Shown: one piece after another, positions 1 to 8,330 of the stretch | Layout: every line of letters begins with the position of its first letter | Position numbering within the stretch: the first letter of the stretch is position 1 | NCBI RefSeq assembly: GCF_029222965.1 | Contig: NZ_JARHUD010000004.1 | Location: 310,001-374,000, forward strand | Direction: 5' to 3' | DNA length: 64,000 nucleotides | Source: Aquibaculum arenosum | Lineage (GTDB): Bacteria; Pseudomonadota; Alphaproteobacteria; Kiloniellales; DSM-21159 | The notes under the pieces: model-generated | The model's input: only the letters and a program-made list of their open reading frames with translations | Databases searched by the model: none | Told to the model about the DNA's origin: nothing | Translations under genes and position numbers: made by a program

Positions 1-1114
1 CCCGGCTGGCCGCCTGCACCGGCCCGAAGAAGATGCCCAGCATCAGGCCGAAGACCCAGAACCAGAACACCGATTGCAGCAACACCAGCACGATGCCGAT
101 CAGCAACATCCCGACAAGGGAGATCTGGATGCTTCGCTTGCTGCCGATCATGTCGATGATCCAGGCAAAGGCGAAGGCGCCGAGACCGGCGGTGATATTG
201 AGTCCGATGCCAAACAGCACGATCTGATCGAAACCCATGCCGAAGGTACCGGCAGCATAGATGGCGCCGAAAGCAAAGACGGTGTTCAGCCCGTCGTTGT
301 AGAGCATGCGCGCGAGCAGGAAGCGGGCGACGTTGCGATAGCGCGGCAGGTTGCGCGCGGTTTGCAGCAGCTGCCGCAGTCCGCGCCGCACCGCCTGGCC
401 CAGGGGCACGCCTGTCGCTTTGCGGTCGGGCACAAAGAAGAACAGCGGCAGGCCGAAGAGGAACCACCAGCCTGCAACGACCAGCGCGGAGACGCGCACG
501 TGTTCCGATGTCTCCCGGTCGAGCCCGAAAAGCGGCTGCTCAGGCTGAACGAACAGCACCAGGATCAGCACCAGCGAGGCCAGCCCACCAGCGTAGCCTG
601 CCGACCAGCCCCAGCCGGACAGCCGCCCCAGGCGACCGGGAGGCGCCACGTCCGGCAGCATGGCGTTGTAGAAGATCAGGGAGAACTCATAGGTCGCCGA
701 GCCCAGCGCGAAGAAGACCAGCGCCCAGAGGACGTAGTCATTGGATGGCTGGGTGAACCAGAGCATGGCGCAAGCAGCCATGCACAGGCCGGAAAAGCCG
801 GCCAGCCACGGCTTGCGCCGGCCGCCCTGGTCAGCCACGGCCCCGAAGATCGGGCTCAGCAGGATGATGAAAAGTCCGGCGATCGAGAGGGCATAGCCCC
901 ACTGTGCCGTACCCTCCACCTCGTTGATGGCCACCACCTGGGTAAAGAAGGTGGCGAAGATGAAGGTCTCGATGATGGTGGGATAGCCCTGGTTGGCCCA
1001 ATCGTAGAGGCACCAGGCCGCCTGCGCGCGTCGGCTCGTGGGCGGGCGCTGCTGCGCCGAGTATGGATTGCCTGGTGCTAGCTCGCTTGGTGGTGCCTCG
1101 CCTTTCTGGGCCAT
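1..1114 (-). CDS. UMF1/Atg22-family MFS transporter (3' end cut by window)
   Basis: An inner-membrane major facilitator protein. The 371 visible codons read continuously to the window edge and contain repeated hydrophobic spans (for example WGYALSIAGLFIILLSPIFG). The N-terminal signature CLYDWANQGYPT is typical of the UMF1/Atg22 branch, whose members are usually 430-470 residues, so the last 60-100 residues lie outside the window. The ATG at 1114 follows AAGGGA at normal spacing. A frame starting two codons upstream at 1121 is a shadow. The gene is divergent from the hydrolase at 1272. The substrate cannot be read from the sequence; amino-acid efflux is known only for some eukaryotic relatives. 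Confidence 0.85.
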   Translation of the reverse strand, partial: MAQKGEAPPSELAPGNPYSAQQRPPTSRRAQAAWCLYDWANQGYPTIIETFIFATFFTQVVAINEVEGTAQWGYALSIAGLFIILLSPIFGAVADQGGRRKPWLAGFSGLCMAACAMLWFTQPSNDYVLWALVFFALGSATYEFSLIFYNAMLPDVAPPGRLGRLSGWGWSAGYAGGLASLVLILVLFVQPEQPLFGLDRETSEHVRVSALVVAGWWFLFGLPLFFFVPDRKATGVPLGQAVRRGLRQLLQTARNLPRYRNVARFLLARMLYNDGLNTVFAFGAIYAAGTFGMGFDQIVLFGIGLNITAGLGAFAFAWIIDMIGSKRSIQISLVGMLLIGIVLVLLQSVFWFWVFGLMLGIFFGPVQAASR

Positions 1115-1271
1115 TTGCCATCCCTTGGTGGTGTTACGCGCTGAGCTATAGCAGACCTCCGGCGGCACGGGCCAAACCTTCCGCTCTGCTGCTGCACAGC
1201 GGCTCGACGTGCAGTCGCGTCACCCCTATCTAGCGGAGGGGAAGTGATGACGAGCGAGAGGTGAGCACAAT

Positions 1272-2282
1272 ATGCCAACGATCCCCGATTTTCCGCGCTT
1301 TCGACCGCGCGCGCCCTGGTGGGGCGGGGATCTGCAAACCCTGCGCAACACGCTGCTTCGCCGTGCGCCCAGTCTGGAGCACTGGCCGGGCGAGCCCCTG
1401 CGGGTAGCGCTGTCCGACGGCGACCAGCTCTTTGCCACCCGCCATTGTCCTGAGCATGGCGAGGCCCGGCCCACCGTGGTGCTGATCCACGGGCTGACCG
1501 GAAGCGAGGACTCAACCTATATCCGCGCCTCGGCCGCTTACTTTCTGGAGCGCGGCTGGCCGGTCATCCGTATGAACCTGCGTGGCGCCGGGCCGTCGGC
1601 GCCCTATTGCCGCAGCGCCTACCACGCCGGGCGCAGCGAAGACTTGCGTGCCTTCCTGGCCGGACTTACGCAGCAGGACCCGCAGATCCGCCGCCACGGC
1701 GTGCTGCCGCTCGCCTATTCGCTGGGGGCCAACATGCTGCTCAAGTTCCTGGCCGAGCGGGATTTTCCCGTACCGCTGCCTGGTGCCGTAGCGGTTTCCG
1801 CTCCCATCGATCTCGAAGCGGCATCGCGGGCGATTGCCCGGCCGCGCAACGCACTCTATCAGCGTTATCTTCTCGCCTGCCTGCGCGCCGAGTTCCGCCG
1901 CTGGCCGCTCGACTTGAGCGTGGAGGAGCGTCGGGAGGTGCTGTCCGCGCGCACGCTGCTGGCGTTCGACGAGGTCTGGACCGCCCGGCGCAACGGCTTC
2001 GCCGGCGCGCTCGACTACTACCGCCGCAGTTCCGCCGCGCCGCTGCTCCCGAAGATCCAAGTGCCCACGCTCCTGCTGCACGCGGCCGATGATCCCTGGA
2101 TTCCGGCCGCGCCGCATTTGCAGGCGGCAGAGCACGCCTCACCACTGCAGGTGCTGGTCGCGCCCTCGGGCGGGCATGTGGGCTTTCACGCCGCCGATGA
2201 TCCGCGGTCCTGGCACGATCGTTGCGCCGAGCGCTTTTTCCGCCAGCTTGCCGCCGGGGACGGCGTGGCGGCCGCGTCGTGA
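1272..2282 (+). CDS. YheT-type alpha/beta hydrolase
   Basis: A 336-residue cytoplasmic alpha/beta hydrolase of the YheT/ABHD1-3 group (COG0429 type). Visible marks are the N-terminal PWWGGDLQT signature of that group, the oxyanion-hole segment LIHGLTGSEDSTY, the nucleophile elbow YSLGAN with Ser150, the acid segment LLHAADDPW, and the histidine in GGHVGF near the C-terminus. Length matches the family. Esterase or lipase activity on a small acyl ester is likely, but the substrate is unknown. The next gene follows 71 nt downstream on the same strand, so the two may be co-transcribed. Confidence 0.85.
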   Translation: MPTIPDFPRFRPRAPWWGGDLQTLRNTLLRRAPSLEHWPGEPLRVALSDGDQLFATRHCPEHGEARPTVVLIHGLTGSEDSTYIRASAAYFLERGWPVIRMNLRGAGPSAPYCRSAYHAGRSEDLRAFLAGLTQQDPQIRRHGVLPLAYSLGANMLLKFLAERDFPVPLPGAVAVSAPIDLEAASRAIARPRNALYQRYLLACLRAEFRRWPLDLSVEERREVLSARTLLAFDEVWTARRNGFAGALDYYRRSSAAPLLPKIQVPTLLLHAADDPWIPAAPHLQAAEHASPLQVLVAPSGGHVGFHAADDPRSWHDRCAERFFRQLAAGDGVAAAS

Positions 2283-2353
2283 CGGCGCCCGGGAAGCTGC
2301 TATAACAGCCGCCCCAGGGCGTGGCCCCGGATCTCAAGCAGCAGGAGCAAGGC

Positions 2354-3652
2354 ATGCGCAGACGCGCGCGCAAGGGCGGTGGACGGCAGGTCGAACTGAC
2401 CGTGACGGCAATCGGCAGCCGCGGCGATGGCATTGCCTTCGTCGACGAGAAGCCGGTCTTCATCCCGCTGACCCTGCCCGGCGATCGGCTGCGCGTGCGG
2501 CTGGAGGCGGAAAAGGGCGGCGGCTTTCGCGCTGAACCGCTGGATCTGCTGGAGGAGGGGCCCAATCGAAGCGACCCGCCCTGTCCCCACTTCGGTGTCT
2601 GCGGAGGCTGCCAGCTCCAGCACCTGGATGAGAGCGCCTACCGCGACTGGAAGGCGGCGCGGATGCCCGAAGCGCTCGAGCGGCAAGGGGTGACGGCGGG
2701 CGAACTGCGTGAGCCTATCTACATTTCGGCCGGCAGCCGTCGCCGTGCGACCTTCGCGTTGCGGCGTCATGCCGGCGGCCTCGACCTGGGATTTCACCGC
2801 CGTCAGAGCGGCGCGGTGGTCGATCTCCAGACTTGCCTTCTGCTGACTCCCGAGCTCTTTGCCCTGGCCGCACCGCTGCGCGCCGCACTGGAGCCGCTGC
2901 TGCCGCCGGGCATGCGTGGCGATGTCATCCTGCTCCAGGCCGAGAACGGTTTCGACCTGCTGCTGATCACGCCGGAGCCGCCGGACCTGGCCGCCCGCGA
3001 GGCGTTGAGCGCCTTTGCAGCCGAACAGCAGGTGGTGCGTGTGAGTTGGGCCGCGGATGGCAAGATGGCGCCGGAGCCTATAGTCGAACGCTCCGCGCCG
3101 CTGTTGACCTTCGGACAGACCGCGGTCTCACCGCCGCCGGGCGGTTTCGTGCAGCCCTCGCAGGCCGGCGAAGCCGCCCTGGTGGCGGCCGTGCTGGAGG
3201 CGCTGCCGAAGGACGCCAAGCGTGTGGCCGATCTCTTTGCCGGCTGCGGCAGCTTCACCTTCCCCCTGGCGCAGCACGCGACGGTGACGGCGGTGGAAGG
3301 CGATGCCGCCGCCTTGGCTGCGCTCTGGACCGCAGCCCGGCGCGCTGGCCTGGCCGGGCCGGTGATGGTGGAGCAGCGCGATCTGGTGCGCCAGCCATTG
3401 CACGCCGAGGAGTTGGCGGCGGTGGATGCTGTGGTCTTCGATCCGCCGCAGCAGGGCGCCCGCGAACAGGCGCAGGAACTGGCGGGCAGTCCAGTTCCGC
3501 GGGTCATCGCCGTTTCCTGCAACCCGGTGAGCTTCGCGCGCGATGCCCGCAGCCTGGTGGAGGGCGGCTACCGTCTCGACTGGGTCCAGCCGGTCGACCA
3601 GTTCCCCTGGGCGGCACACCTGGAACTGGTCGCCAGCTTCAGCCGCACCTAG
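2354..3652 (+). CDS. TrmA/RlmD-family 23S rRNA (uracil-5-)-methyltransferase
   Basis: A 432-residue SAM-dependent enzyme that makes 5-methyluridine in RNA. An N-terminal TRAM domain (VELTVTAIGSRGDGIAF) is followed by the four [4Fe-4S] cysteines of the RlmC/D type: C77, C83 and C86 in CPHFGVCGGC, and C161 exactly 75 residues later. The Rossmann domain carries the SAM motif DLFAGCGSFTFPL, then DPPQQG and the catalytic Cys389 in SCNP. I place the start at the ATG at 2354, seven bases after AGGAG; an in-frame GTG at 2321 lacks such a site. The stop overlaps the sulfotransferase stop by 4 nt (convergent). Which uridine is methylated cannot be decided here. Confidence 0.88.
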   Translation: MRRRARKGGGRQVELTVTAIGSRGDGIAFVDEKPVFIPLTLPGDRLRVRLEAEKGGGFRAEPLDLLEEGPNRSDPPCPHFGVCGGCQLQHLDESAYRDWKAARMPEALERQGVTAGELREPIYISAGSRRRATFALRRHAGGLDLGFHRRQSGAVVDLQTCLLLTPELFALAAPLRAALEPLLPPGMRGDVILLQAENGFDLLLITPEPPDLAAREALSAFAAEQQVVRVSWAADGKMAPEPIVERSAPLLTFGQTAVSPPPGGFVQPSQAGEAALVAAVLEALPKDAKRVADLFAGCGSFTFPLAQHATVTAVEGDAAALAALWTAARRAGLAGPVMVEQRDLVRQPLHAEELAAVDAVVFDPPQQGAREQAQELAGSPVPRVIAVSCNPVSFARDARSLVEGGYRLDWVQPVDQFPWAAHLELVASFSRT

Positions 3653-4782
3653 CCGATCCGGCTCTCCGTGTCCCGGGAACCGAACCGCGCCGCCGTGTCG
3701 GCGGTCAGGCGCTCGATGGTCGCGGCCTCTCCGGGCGTGAAGTCGGGGCGGTAGTAGCTGGGGTGCTGGATGCGTTCGGCCGCCTGGGCGGGGAGGTCTT
3801 CGGGTGACAGGCCGCAGTGCTCCAGAATGCGCCCCATGGTGCCGGCAGGGTCGGCGCAGAGGTCCTCGTAGCGCAGCACCAGCGTTGCTGCGCGCAAGTC
3901 CGGCTCCTCCTCCAGCCGTTCGGCCAGGTGATCGTAGATCAGCGACCAGTAGTGCGCCCAACCCTCGACCTCGTGGCCCGCGTCCCAGAGGGCGGAAACT
4001 TCTGCCACGCGGGGGTCGCCGGTGTTGATCGGCCGACGGTCGAGGCCGAACTCGAAGTGGCCGCTGCGGCGCATGTGACGCAGCACCCGCGGATTGCGTT
4101 CCTCCTCGGCGCAGAAGAGGCGGTGCTGCTTCATCAGGGAGGCGATGTGCCAGAGCGGCGCGCGGATCGGCACCACGAAACGCGCATCCGGAAAGAGGCG
4201 CAAGAGGTAGCCCAGGCGGGTGATGTTGTAGTTGCCTTTGGCCAGATAACGCTCGCCGCCGCGCAGCAACAACAGCTTGCGCAGGTGGTCGCGGTAGAAG
4301 GCCTCGAAGTCCGGGTTCTCGTCGCCGGCGCGCAGCACGCTGGTTTGCTGCGGGTCGTGGGCCTGCGGGAAGAAGGCGCTCCAGAGCGGCTCTTCGAAGG
4401 CCTCGGGGCTTTCCGCCGTGACCGCAATGCCGTCCTGGTGCGCGCGCTCGCGCGCAGGGCCGCCGTCCTTGCCGCCGGCGCGATCGACGAACCAGTTCCA
4501 CGCCCAGGGCGCGGCGAGCACAGGGAAGTCGCGGTAGCGATGGGTGGCCACCGCCGGGTGGCGGGCGAGCAGTTCGAGCAGGATCGTGCTGCCCGAGCGC
4601 GCCAGTCCGGTGACGTAGAGCGGGCGCTCGATCCGGACCGCCTCCAGGCGCTCGCGCAGCAGGCGGCTTTCCCAGTCGCCCAGGCCCAGCCAGAGCCGCG
4701 GGCGCGTCTCAACCAGACCACCGAGGCGATCCTGCCAGGCCGGCACATGCAGGCCGGGGTCGGCTTTTGTCTCTTGGTTCAT
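3649..4782 (-). CDS. PAPS-dependent sulfotransferase family protein
   Basis: A 377-residue protein with the fold of cytosolic sulfotransferases, which move sulfate from PAPS to a hydroxyl or amine. The 5'-phosphosulfate loop is GLARSGST (residues 59-66), followed by ILLELLARHP; the 3'-phosphate side is suggested by FVVPIRAPL, and the C-terminal VLRYEDLCADP block is typical. There is no signal peptide, so it acts inside the cell. The ATG at 4782 overlaps the stop of the upstream membrane-protein gene (ATGA); an open frame extends to 4863 but would cover that gene. It is the last gene of a four-gene operon with an ASST-like protein. The acceptor is unknown. Confidence 0.82.
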   Translation of the reverse strand: MNQETKADPGLHVPAWQDRLGGLVETRPRLWLGLGDWESRLLRERLEAVRIERPLYVTGLARSGSTILLELLARHPAVATHRYRDFPVLAAPWAWNWFVDRAGGKDGGPARERAHQDGIAVTAESPEAFEEPLWSAFFPQAHDPQQTSVLRAGDENPDFEAFYRDHLRKLLLLRGGERYLAKGNYNITRLGYLLRLFPDARFVVPIRAPLWHIASLMKQHRLFCAEEERNPRVLRHMRRSGHFEFGLDRRPINTGDPRVAEVSALWDAGHEVEGWAHYWSLIYDHLAERLEEEPDLRAATLVLRYEDLCADPAGTMGRILEHCGLSPEDLPAQAAERIQHPSYYRPDFTPGEAATIERLTADTAARFGSRDTESRIG

Positions 4783-5501
4783 TCGATCCGTCGCACGTAC
4801 TTCAGAAGGAAGGCGAACAGCATCAGCGCTGCGAAGAAGGCCGGCTCCCAGCCCCGCAGCCACTGCGGGCCGAAGGACAGCACCTCCAGGCGCGGCAGGC
4901 TGAGGGTGATGCGCTCCACCGGGGCATCGTCGGGCAGGTAGCCCGCCGGATTGCCCAACAGCAGGTTCCAGTAGCGGCGCTTGTGCAGCAGCGGCACCGG
5001 CGCCTCCAGTTCAACCCGCGTCACCTCCTCCCCGGAAGGGTCGAGGATGACGGCGCTCGGCGGCGGTGCCACGGCCTGATCCAGCCGCCCTTCATAGCCG
5101 TCACGGGGCACGGAAACCTCCACGGGTTCAGCGGCCGCCGGATAGCGGTGTCCATAGCTGGCATCCAGCCAAACAATTACAGCCAGCAGCGGCAGAGAGG
5201 CAGCGAGCGTGGCCGGCAGCACCAGGCCGATGCGCTTGAAGGCGAGCCCCAGCACGCGGCCGATCAGAGGCCATGCCTCCTCGAAGGCGCCGTCGAAATC
5301 ATTGAGGCGTTGCTGCGCCGCGCGGAACTCCAGCTTGATCGCCGAAATGCGCTTTTGCGGCGAGAACAGCCGGTAGAGCTCCATTGCCAGCACAGCGGCC
5401 AGCACGGCCCAGAGCAGCAGCCGCAGCAGGGGCGGCAGGAAACCCAGGACCGTCTGGTCGATCCAGTCGAACAGCGGGTGCGGTAGATTGAGCAGCCCCA
5501 T
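4779..5501 (-). CDS. Three-helix membrane protein resembling the Oxa1/EMC3 insertase layout
   Basis: 240 residues, with no family I can name for certain. The order is TM1 (about 15-40), a charged, probably coiled-coil cytoplasmic stretch (about 45-90, containing SPQKRISAIKLEFRAAQQRL), TM2 (about 92-112, LVLPATLAASLPLLAVIVWL), a periplasmic domain of about 100 residues rich in beta-forming segments, and a C-terminal TM3 (about 218-236) ending in KYVRRIE. TM - coiled coil - TM is the layout of YidC/Oxa1/EMC3/TMCO1 proteins; I infer distant kinship from layout only. It sits between the small PGPGAG protein and the sulfotransferase. A scaffold or assembly role for the operon is a guess. Confidence 0.7.
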   Translation of the reverse strand: MGLLNLPHPLFDWIDQTVLGFLPPLLRLLLWAVLAAVLAMELYRLFSPQKRISAIKLEFRAAQQRLNDFDGAFEEAWPLIGRVLGLAFKRIGLVLPATLAASLPLLAVIVWLDASYGHRYPAAAEPVEVSVPRDGYEGRLDQAVAPPPSAVILDPSGEEVTRVELEAPVPLLHKRRYWNLLLGNPAGYLPDDAPVERITLSLPRLEVLSFGPQWLRGWEPAFFAALMLFAFLLKYVRRIE

Positions 5502-5530
5502 GGATCAGGCAGCCGCGCTGTTTGCGTGCA

Positions 5531-5812
5531 TCACGAGCGTCGCGATGCGTCCAGCGCTTCGGCGCGAGCAGGTTCATGGTGGACAACATCATCCTCGGCC
5601 ACCGTCCCCGCGCGCTCGGCTCGGCGGCGACGCAGCATCTTGCGCAGCGGCCAGGCGACGATGAAGAGCAGCGCGGTGCCCAGGGCGATCAGCAGCGCCC
5701 AAAGTGCGCCCAGCAGGCTCAGGCCCGCGCCGGGGCCGACATAGGCTTGGGCGGCAAGCGGCAGGCTGAGCGCCAGCACGCCAGCGGCGATTGCAAAGAG
5801 ATGTCTAGTCAT
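5531..5812 (-). CDS. Small PGPGAG membrane protein
   Basis: 93 residues. A cleavable signal peptide (MTRHLFAIAAGVLALSLPLAAQA) is followed by YVGPGAGLSLLGALWALL, a single long hydrophobic helix, then a very basic patch WPLRKMLRRRR and an acidic-to-neutral cytoplasmic tail. From memory, short proteins opening with Y(V/I)GPGAG occur beside periplasmic sulfatase, phosphatase or sulfotransferase-like genes in several phyla, but I know of no assigned function. Its start overlaps the stop of the ASST-like gene (ATGA) and the next gene begins 29 nt on, so it is part of one transcript. Confidence 0.72.
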   Translation of the reverse strand: MTRHLFAIAAGVLALSLPLAAQAYVGPGAGLSLLGALWALLIALGTALLFIVAWPLRKMLRRRRAERAGTVAEDDVVHHEPARAEALDASRRS

Positions 5813-7239
5813 GGTTTTTCCTCTCTCCCATCAATAGGGGTGGATGTTGACGCGGCGAGGTCGGCCGTGTCGCTCAGGTCGAGCGCGGCCAGGAAGTCTG
5901 GCTCGAAGCTGTCGGGGCTGAGGCGTTCGGCGGAAGCGACGATCGCGATGTGCTGCTCTTCCTCGCCGCCGCGCGCCGGGTTGAGATACTCCCAGACGAT
6001 CTCGCCCTCCGGGGTGACCTCGAGGATGCGGCCACCGTTGGACTCGACGATCAAGGTATTGCCGTTGTCCAGGCGCTGCTGTTCGGCGCGGATCGCGCTG
6101 TCCAGCGGCTCCTCGGGCGTGCCAGCGTAGTCCCACACGATTTCCATGCTCCGGGGGTCGAACTCCATCACCCGGGAAATGCCTTCGTCTGACTGGTAGT
6201 TGCCGTAGTTGTCGAACAGCAGGATGTTGCCGTTGGGCAGCGGGTCGGCATCGTGCTGGCCGAGCCAGGGACCGCGGGTTGCCCAGACCAGCTCTTCCCG
6301 CTCCGGGTTGATGACCCCGATCGCGTTGAGTTCGCGGAAGGAGAGCATCACGTCGCCTTCCTCGGCGAAGGACAGGTTCTCGGCGGCTTCGGGCCCCACC
6401 AGGTTGACGGCGTTGGTGTGCAGCGGATCGCTCACAGAATAGCTGGCGACCGTGTGAAGCAGGTGCTGGTAGCGCGAGTTGGCGACGGCCTCGGTCAATG
6501 GCAGCTTCAGTTCTTCCTCGCCCTCGGGCGAGAGCACCACGAGATAGTCTTCCAGCCAGGCGCTGGCCAAGTGATCGAAACCTTTGAGGCGCTTTTGCAC
6601 GATGTCGTGTGTCAGCGTGTAGATGCGCCCGTCCGGCCCCACCGTGAGATCATGGTGCGCCCGGCCGGTGTAGAGCCAGAGCAGTTCCGAATCCCGATTG
6701 AGCTTGGCCACGGCATAGCCGTAGGGCGTGTCGCCGTTACCCTCGAGAACTGCCAGCAGGTCGCCGTTGGGATAGAGATGCAGGTTGCGGAAGTAGACGA
6801 AGTCGTCCGGGCGCGGGCGCGGGAAATCATGACCCTCCGCCAGCATTTCGCTGAAGGGGAGGTGCCACTCATGCAGCACCTCGCCTTCGAGCGAGATCAG
6901 CCGCGCGCGGTTGGCCTCACCGGAGGCGTAAAGGGTCAGACCCTCCTGGGCACGGTCGCGGTCGATGCGGGTGACCCCGCGCTCCTCGCTGCGCTGCGGG
7001 TACCAGAGATCTCCGGAATACACGTCGTCGTAGGCCGTGGCCTGGGTGTAGAGCGCCCGTCCCGCCTCGTAGGCCCGGGCGATCTGCGGGCCGGGGGAGA
7101 CCTTCGCCGTGCTCAGCAGCGCACCGGCAAGAAAGGCGATGGCGAGCAGGGCGATCAGGAACGCGGCAAAGAACAGCCGATCCAGCGCTGAGGTGCCCTT
7201 GGGTTGCGCCGCTCTGCGATCGGCCTGTGGGGATGCCAT
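5809..7239 (-). CDS. Arylsulfotransferase (ASST)-like protein, membrane-anchored
   Basis: 476 residues. One N-terminal transmembrane anchor (about 24-46, FFAAFLIALLAIAFLAGALL) precedes a periplasmic beta-propeller made of repeated strands such as GDLLAVLEGNG, DGRIYTLTHDI, NGNILLFDNYGN and NGNTLIVESNGG. Blade repeats of this kind plus HHDLTVGPDG and GQHDADPLPNG fit the ASST/Arylsulfotran_2 family, which includes PAPS-independent aryl sulfotransferases acting through a histidine. The many HxD and NGN motifs are visible, but I cannot point to the catalytic His with certainty. The ATG at 7239 follows GGAAGGAGAGGT, a strong ribosome site. First gene of the operon running down to 3649. Confidence 0.8.
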   Translation of the reverse strand: MASPQADRRAAQPKGTSALDRLFFAAFLIALLAIAFLAGALLSTAKVSPGPQIARAYEAGRALYTQATAYDDVYSGDLWYPQRSEERGVTRIDRDRAQEGLTLYASGEANRARLISLEGEVLHEWHLPFSEMLAEGHDFPRPRPDDFVYFRNLHLYPNGDLLAVLEGNGDTPYGYAVAKLNRDSELLWLYTGRAHHDLTVGPDGRIYTLTHDIVQKRLKGFDHLASAWLEDYLVVLSPEGEEELKLPLTEAVANSRYQHLLHTVASYSVSDPLHTNAVNLVGPEAAENLSFAEEGDVMLSFRELNAIGVINPEREELVWATRGPWLGQHDADPLPNGNILLFDNYGNYQSDEGISRVMEFDPRSMEIVWDYAGTPEEPLDSAIRAEQQRLDNGNTLIVESNGGRILEVTPEGEIVWEYLNPARGGEEEQHIAIVASAERLSPDSFEPDFLAALDLSDTADLAASTSTPIDGREEKP

Positions 7240-7359
7240 ACCTCTCCTTCCGCTGAAACGTCCGGCTGAACCAAAGAATCAGTCCCGGATGTCGCCATGT
7301 TTCTAAGGACACTAGGCGTACCCCGCGGGGTCCCGTTTCGCTTGTGACAGAAACGGGGG

Positions 7360-7387
7360 AAAAACGGCGCACGGTTGCAGTGAGCCG
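7360..7387 (-). terminator. Probable rho-independent terminator after the TetR gene
   Basis: Read on the minus strand, CGGCTCAC pairs with GTGCGCCG (one mismatch) around a 7-nt loop and is followed at once by TTTTT. It lies about 50 nt behind the TetR stop and ahead of the ASST operon. Just beyond it are an 8-bp inverted repeat CCCGTTTC/GAAACGGG (7332-7357) and the perfect palindrome ACCCCGCGGGGT (7320-7331), which may be operon control sites. Confidence 0.55.
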
Positions 7388-7437
7388 CGGCGGCGCCCGT
7401 GGAGGCGGTTCGCGGGCGCAGCCGGTTCGGCGGGAGG

Positions 7438-8178
7438 CTATCGCGCGGCGGGGGTGGGGCGATCGGGCCCGGCCAGACCCTGTTCGATGAAATCCAGCAG
7501 GGCGGCAATATAGGCATCGGGCGTGACGCCCCGGGCCCGGTACTTCCAGCGCTTGAGGTACCAGTCCTGCAGCAGCGGCTTGATCAGCGCCGCGGTCATC
7601 ACCGGATCCTGGAGCCGGAAATCGCCCTGGGCGCAGCCGGCATGCAGGATGTCCAGGATCAGGGTTTCGGTCTGCATTTCCGCTGCCTTCACCCGCGCGC
7701 GGGCCTGGGGGCCAAAGGCCCGGGCCTCCATGTAGGCGAAGGTGAACCAGGCTGGCATGGCTTCGGTGAGGCGCACATGGCGGTCGATGAAGCGTTCCAG
7801 GCAAGCGTGCGGATCGGCCGGGGCAATTGCCGTCGTCTCTTCCGGCTCAATCAGCACCCGCTCCACCGCGTCGGTTACCCCATCGAGCATCAGGTCCAGC
7901 AAACCCGCCTTGTCCTGGATGTAGGTGTAAAGCGCGCCCAGGCTGAGCCCGGATTCGCGGCTGAGGTCGCGCATGGACATCTCGTGAAAGCTGCCACGCT
8001 CGGCCAGTGCCAGGGTCGCACCGACAATACGCATCAGGTTGGCAACGGCGGTCGCCGGCTTGCGCACGTCCATCTGTGCCTGATGGCGCTCATAGAGCCG
8101 GGTGCAGAGCGCCTCCAGCGTCACGCCATGGATTTCGGCGAAGTCCGGTGCGCTGCTTTCGGCCGGGACGGCTGCCAT
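7438..8178 (-). CDS. TetR/AcrR-family transcriptional regulator
   Basis: 246 residues from the ATG at 8178 (an open frame upstream to 8313 would run through the operator). The N-terminal helix-turn-helix reads SMRDLSRESGLSLGALYTYIQDKAGLL (quoted here as the HTH region, about residues 67-93), the hallmark of TetR DNA-binding domains; the remaining 150 residues form the ligand domain. An N-terminal extension of about 45 residues precedes the HTH and is somewhat long for the family. It is divergent from an acyl-CoA dehydrogenase across a perfect palindrome, so it most likely represses itself and that gene in response to an acyl-CoA or fatty acid. Confidence 0.88.
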   Translation of the reverse strand: MAAVPAESSAPDFAEIHGVTLEALCTRLYERHQAQMDVRKPATAVANLMRIVGATLALAERGSFHEMSMRDLSRESGLSLGALYTYIQDKAGLLDLMLDGVTDAVERVLIEPEETTAIAPADPHACLERFIDRHVRLTEAMPAWFTFAYMEARAFGPQARARVKAAEMQTETLILDILHAGCAQGDFRLQDPVMTAALIKPLLQDWYLKRWKYRARGVTPDAYIAALLDFIEQGLAGPDRPTPAAR

Positions 8179-8251
8179 GCCTGGTGGTTCCTCGAAGTTC
8201 CTGTATGTCTCGTGTGTGCGAAAGAGCTTGCCAGGGGCGCGTGGGCGATGC

Positions 8252-8279
8252 AAATAATAACGAACGTTCGTTATTATTT
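8252..8279. promoter_or_regulatory. Perfect 28-bp palindromic operator between tetR and the acyl-CoA dehydrogenase
   Basis: Each half is AAATAATAACGAAC and the other half is its exact reverse complement, with no mismatch and no spacer. The core AACGAACGTTCGTT has the look of TetR-family operators, and its A+T richness stands out sharply from the surrounding high-GC DNA. It lies 73 nt before the TetR start and 51 nt before the dehydrogenase start, the place expected for a shared operator overlapping both promoters. Confidence 0.82.
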
Positions 8280-8330
8280 CCTGCTCGGCAGTGCGCCTGT
8301 CCGAGCGCCGCATCGGAAAGGAGCTCCGCC

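Noticed and set aside
74-1081. 335-codon plus-strand open frame opposite the MFS gene
   Set aside because: The minus strand gives a coherent membrane protein; the plus frame is Gln/Ala/His-rich without a family and is a high-GC shadow.
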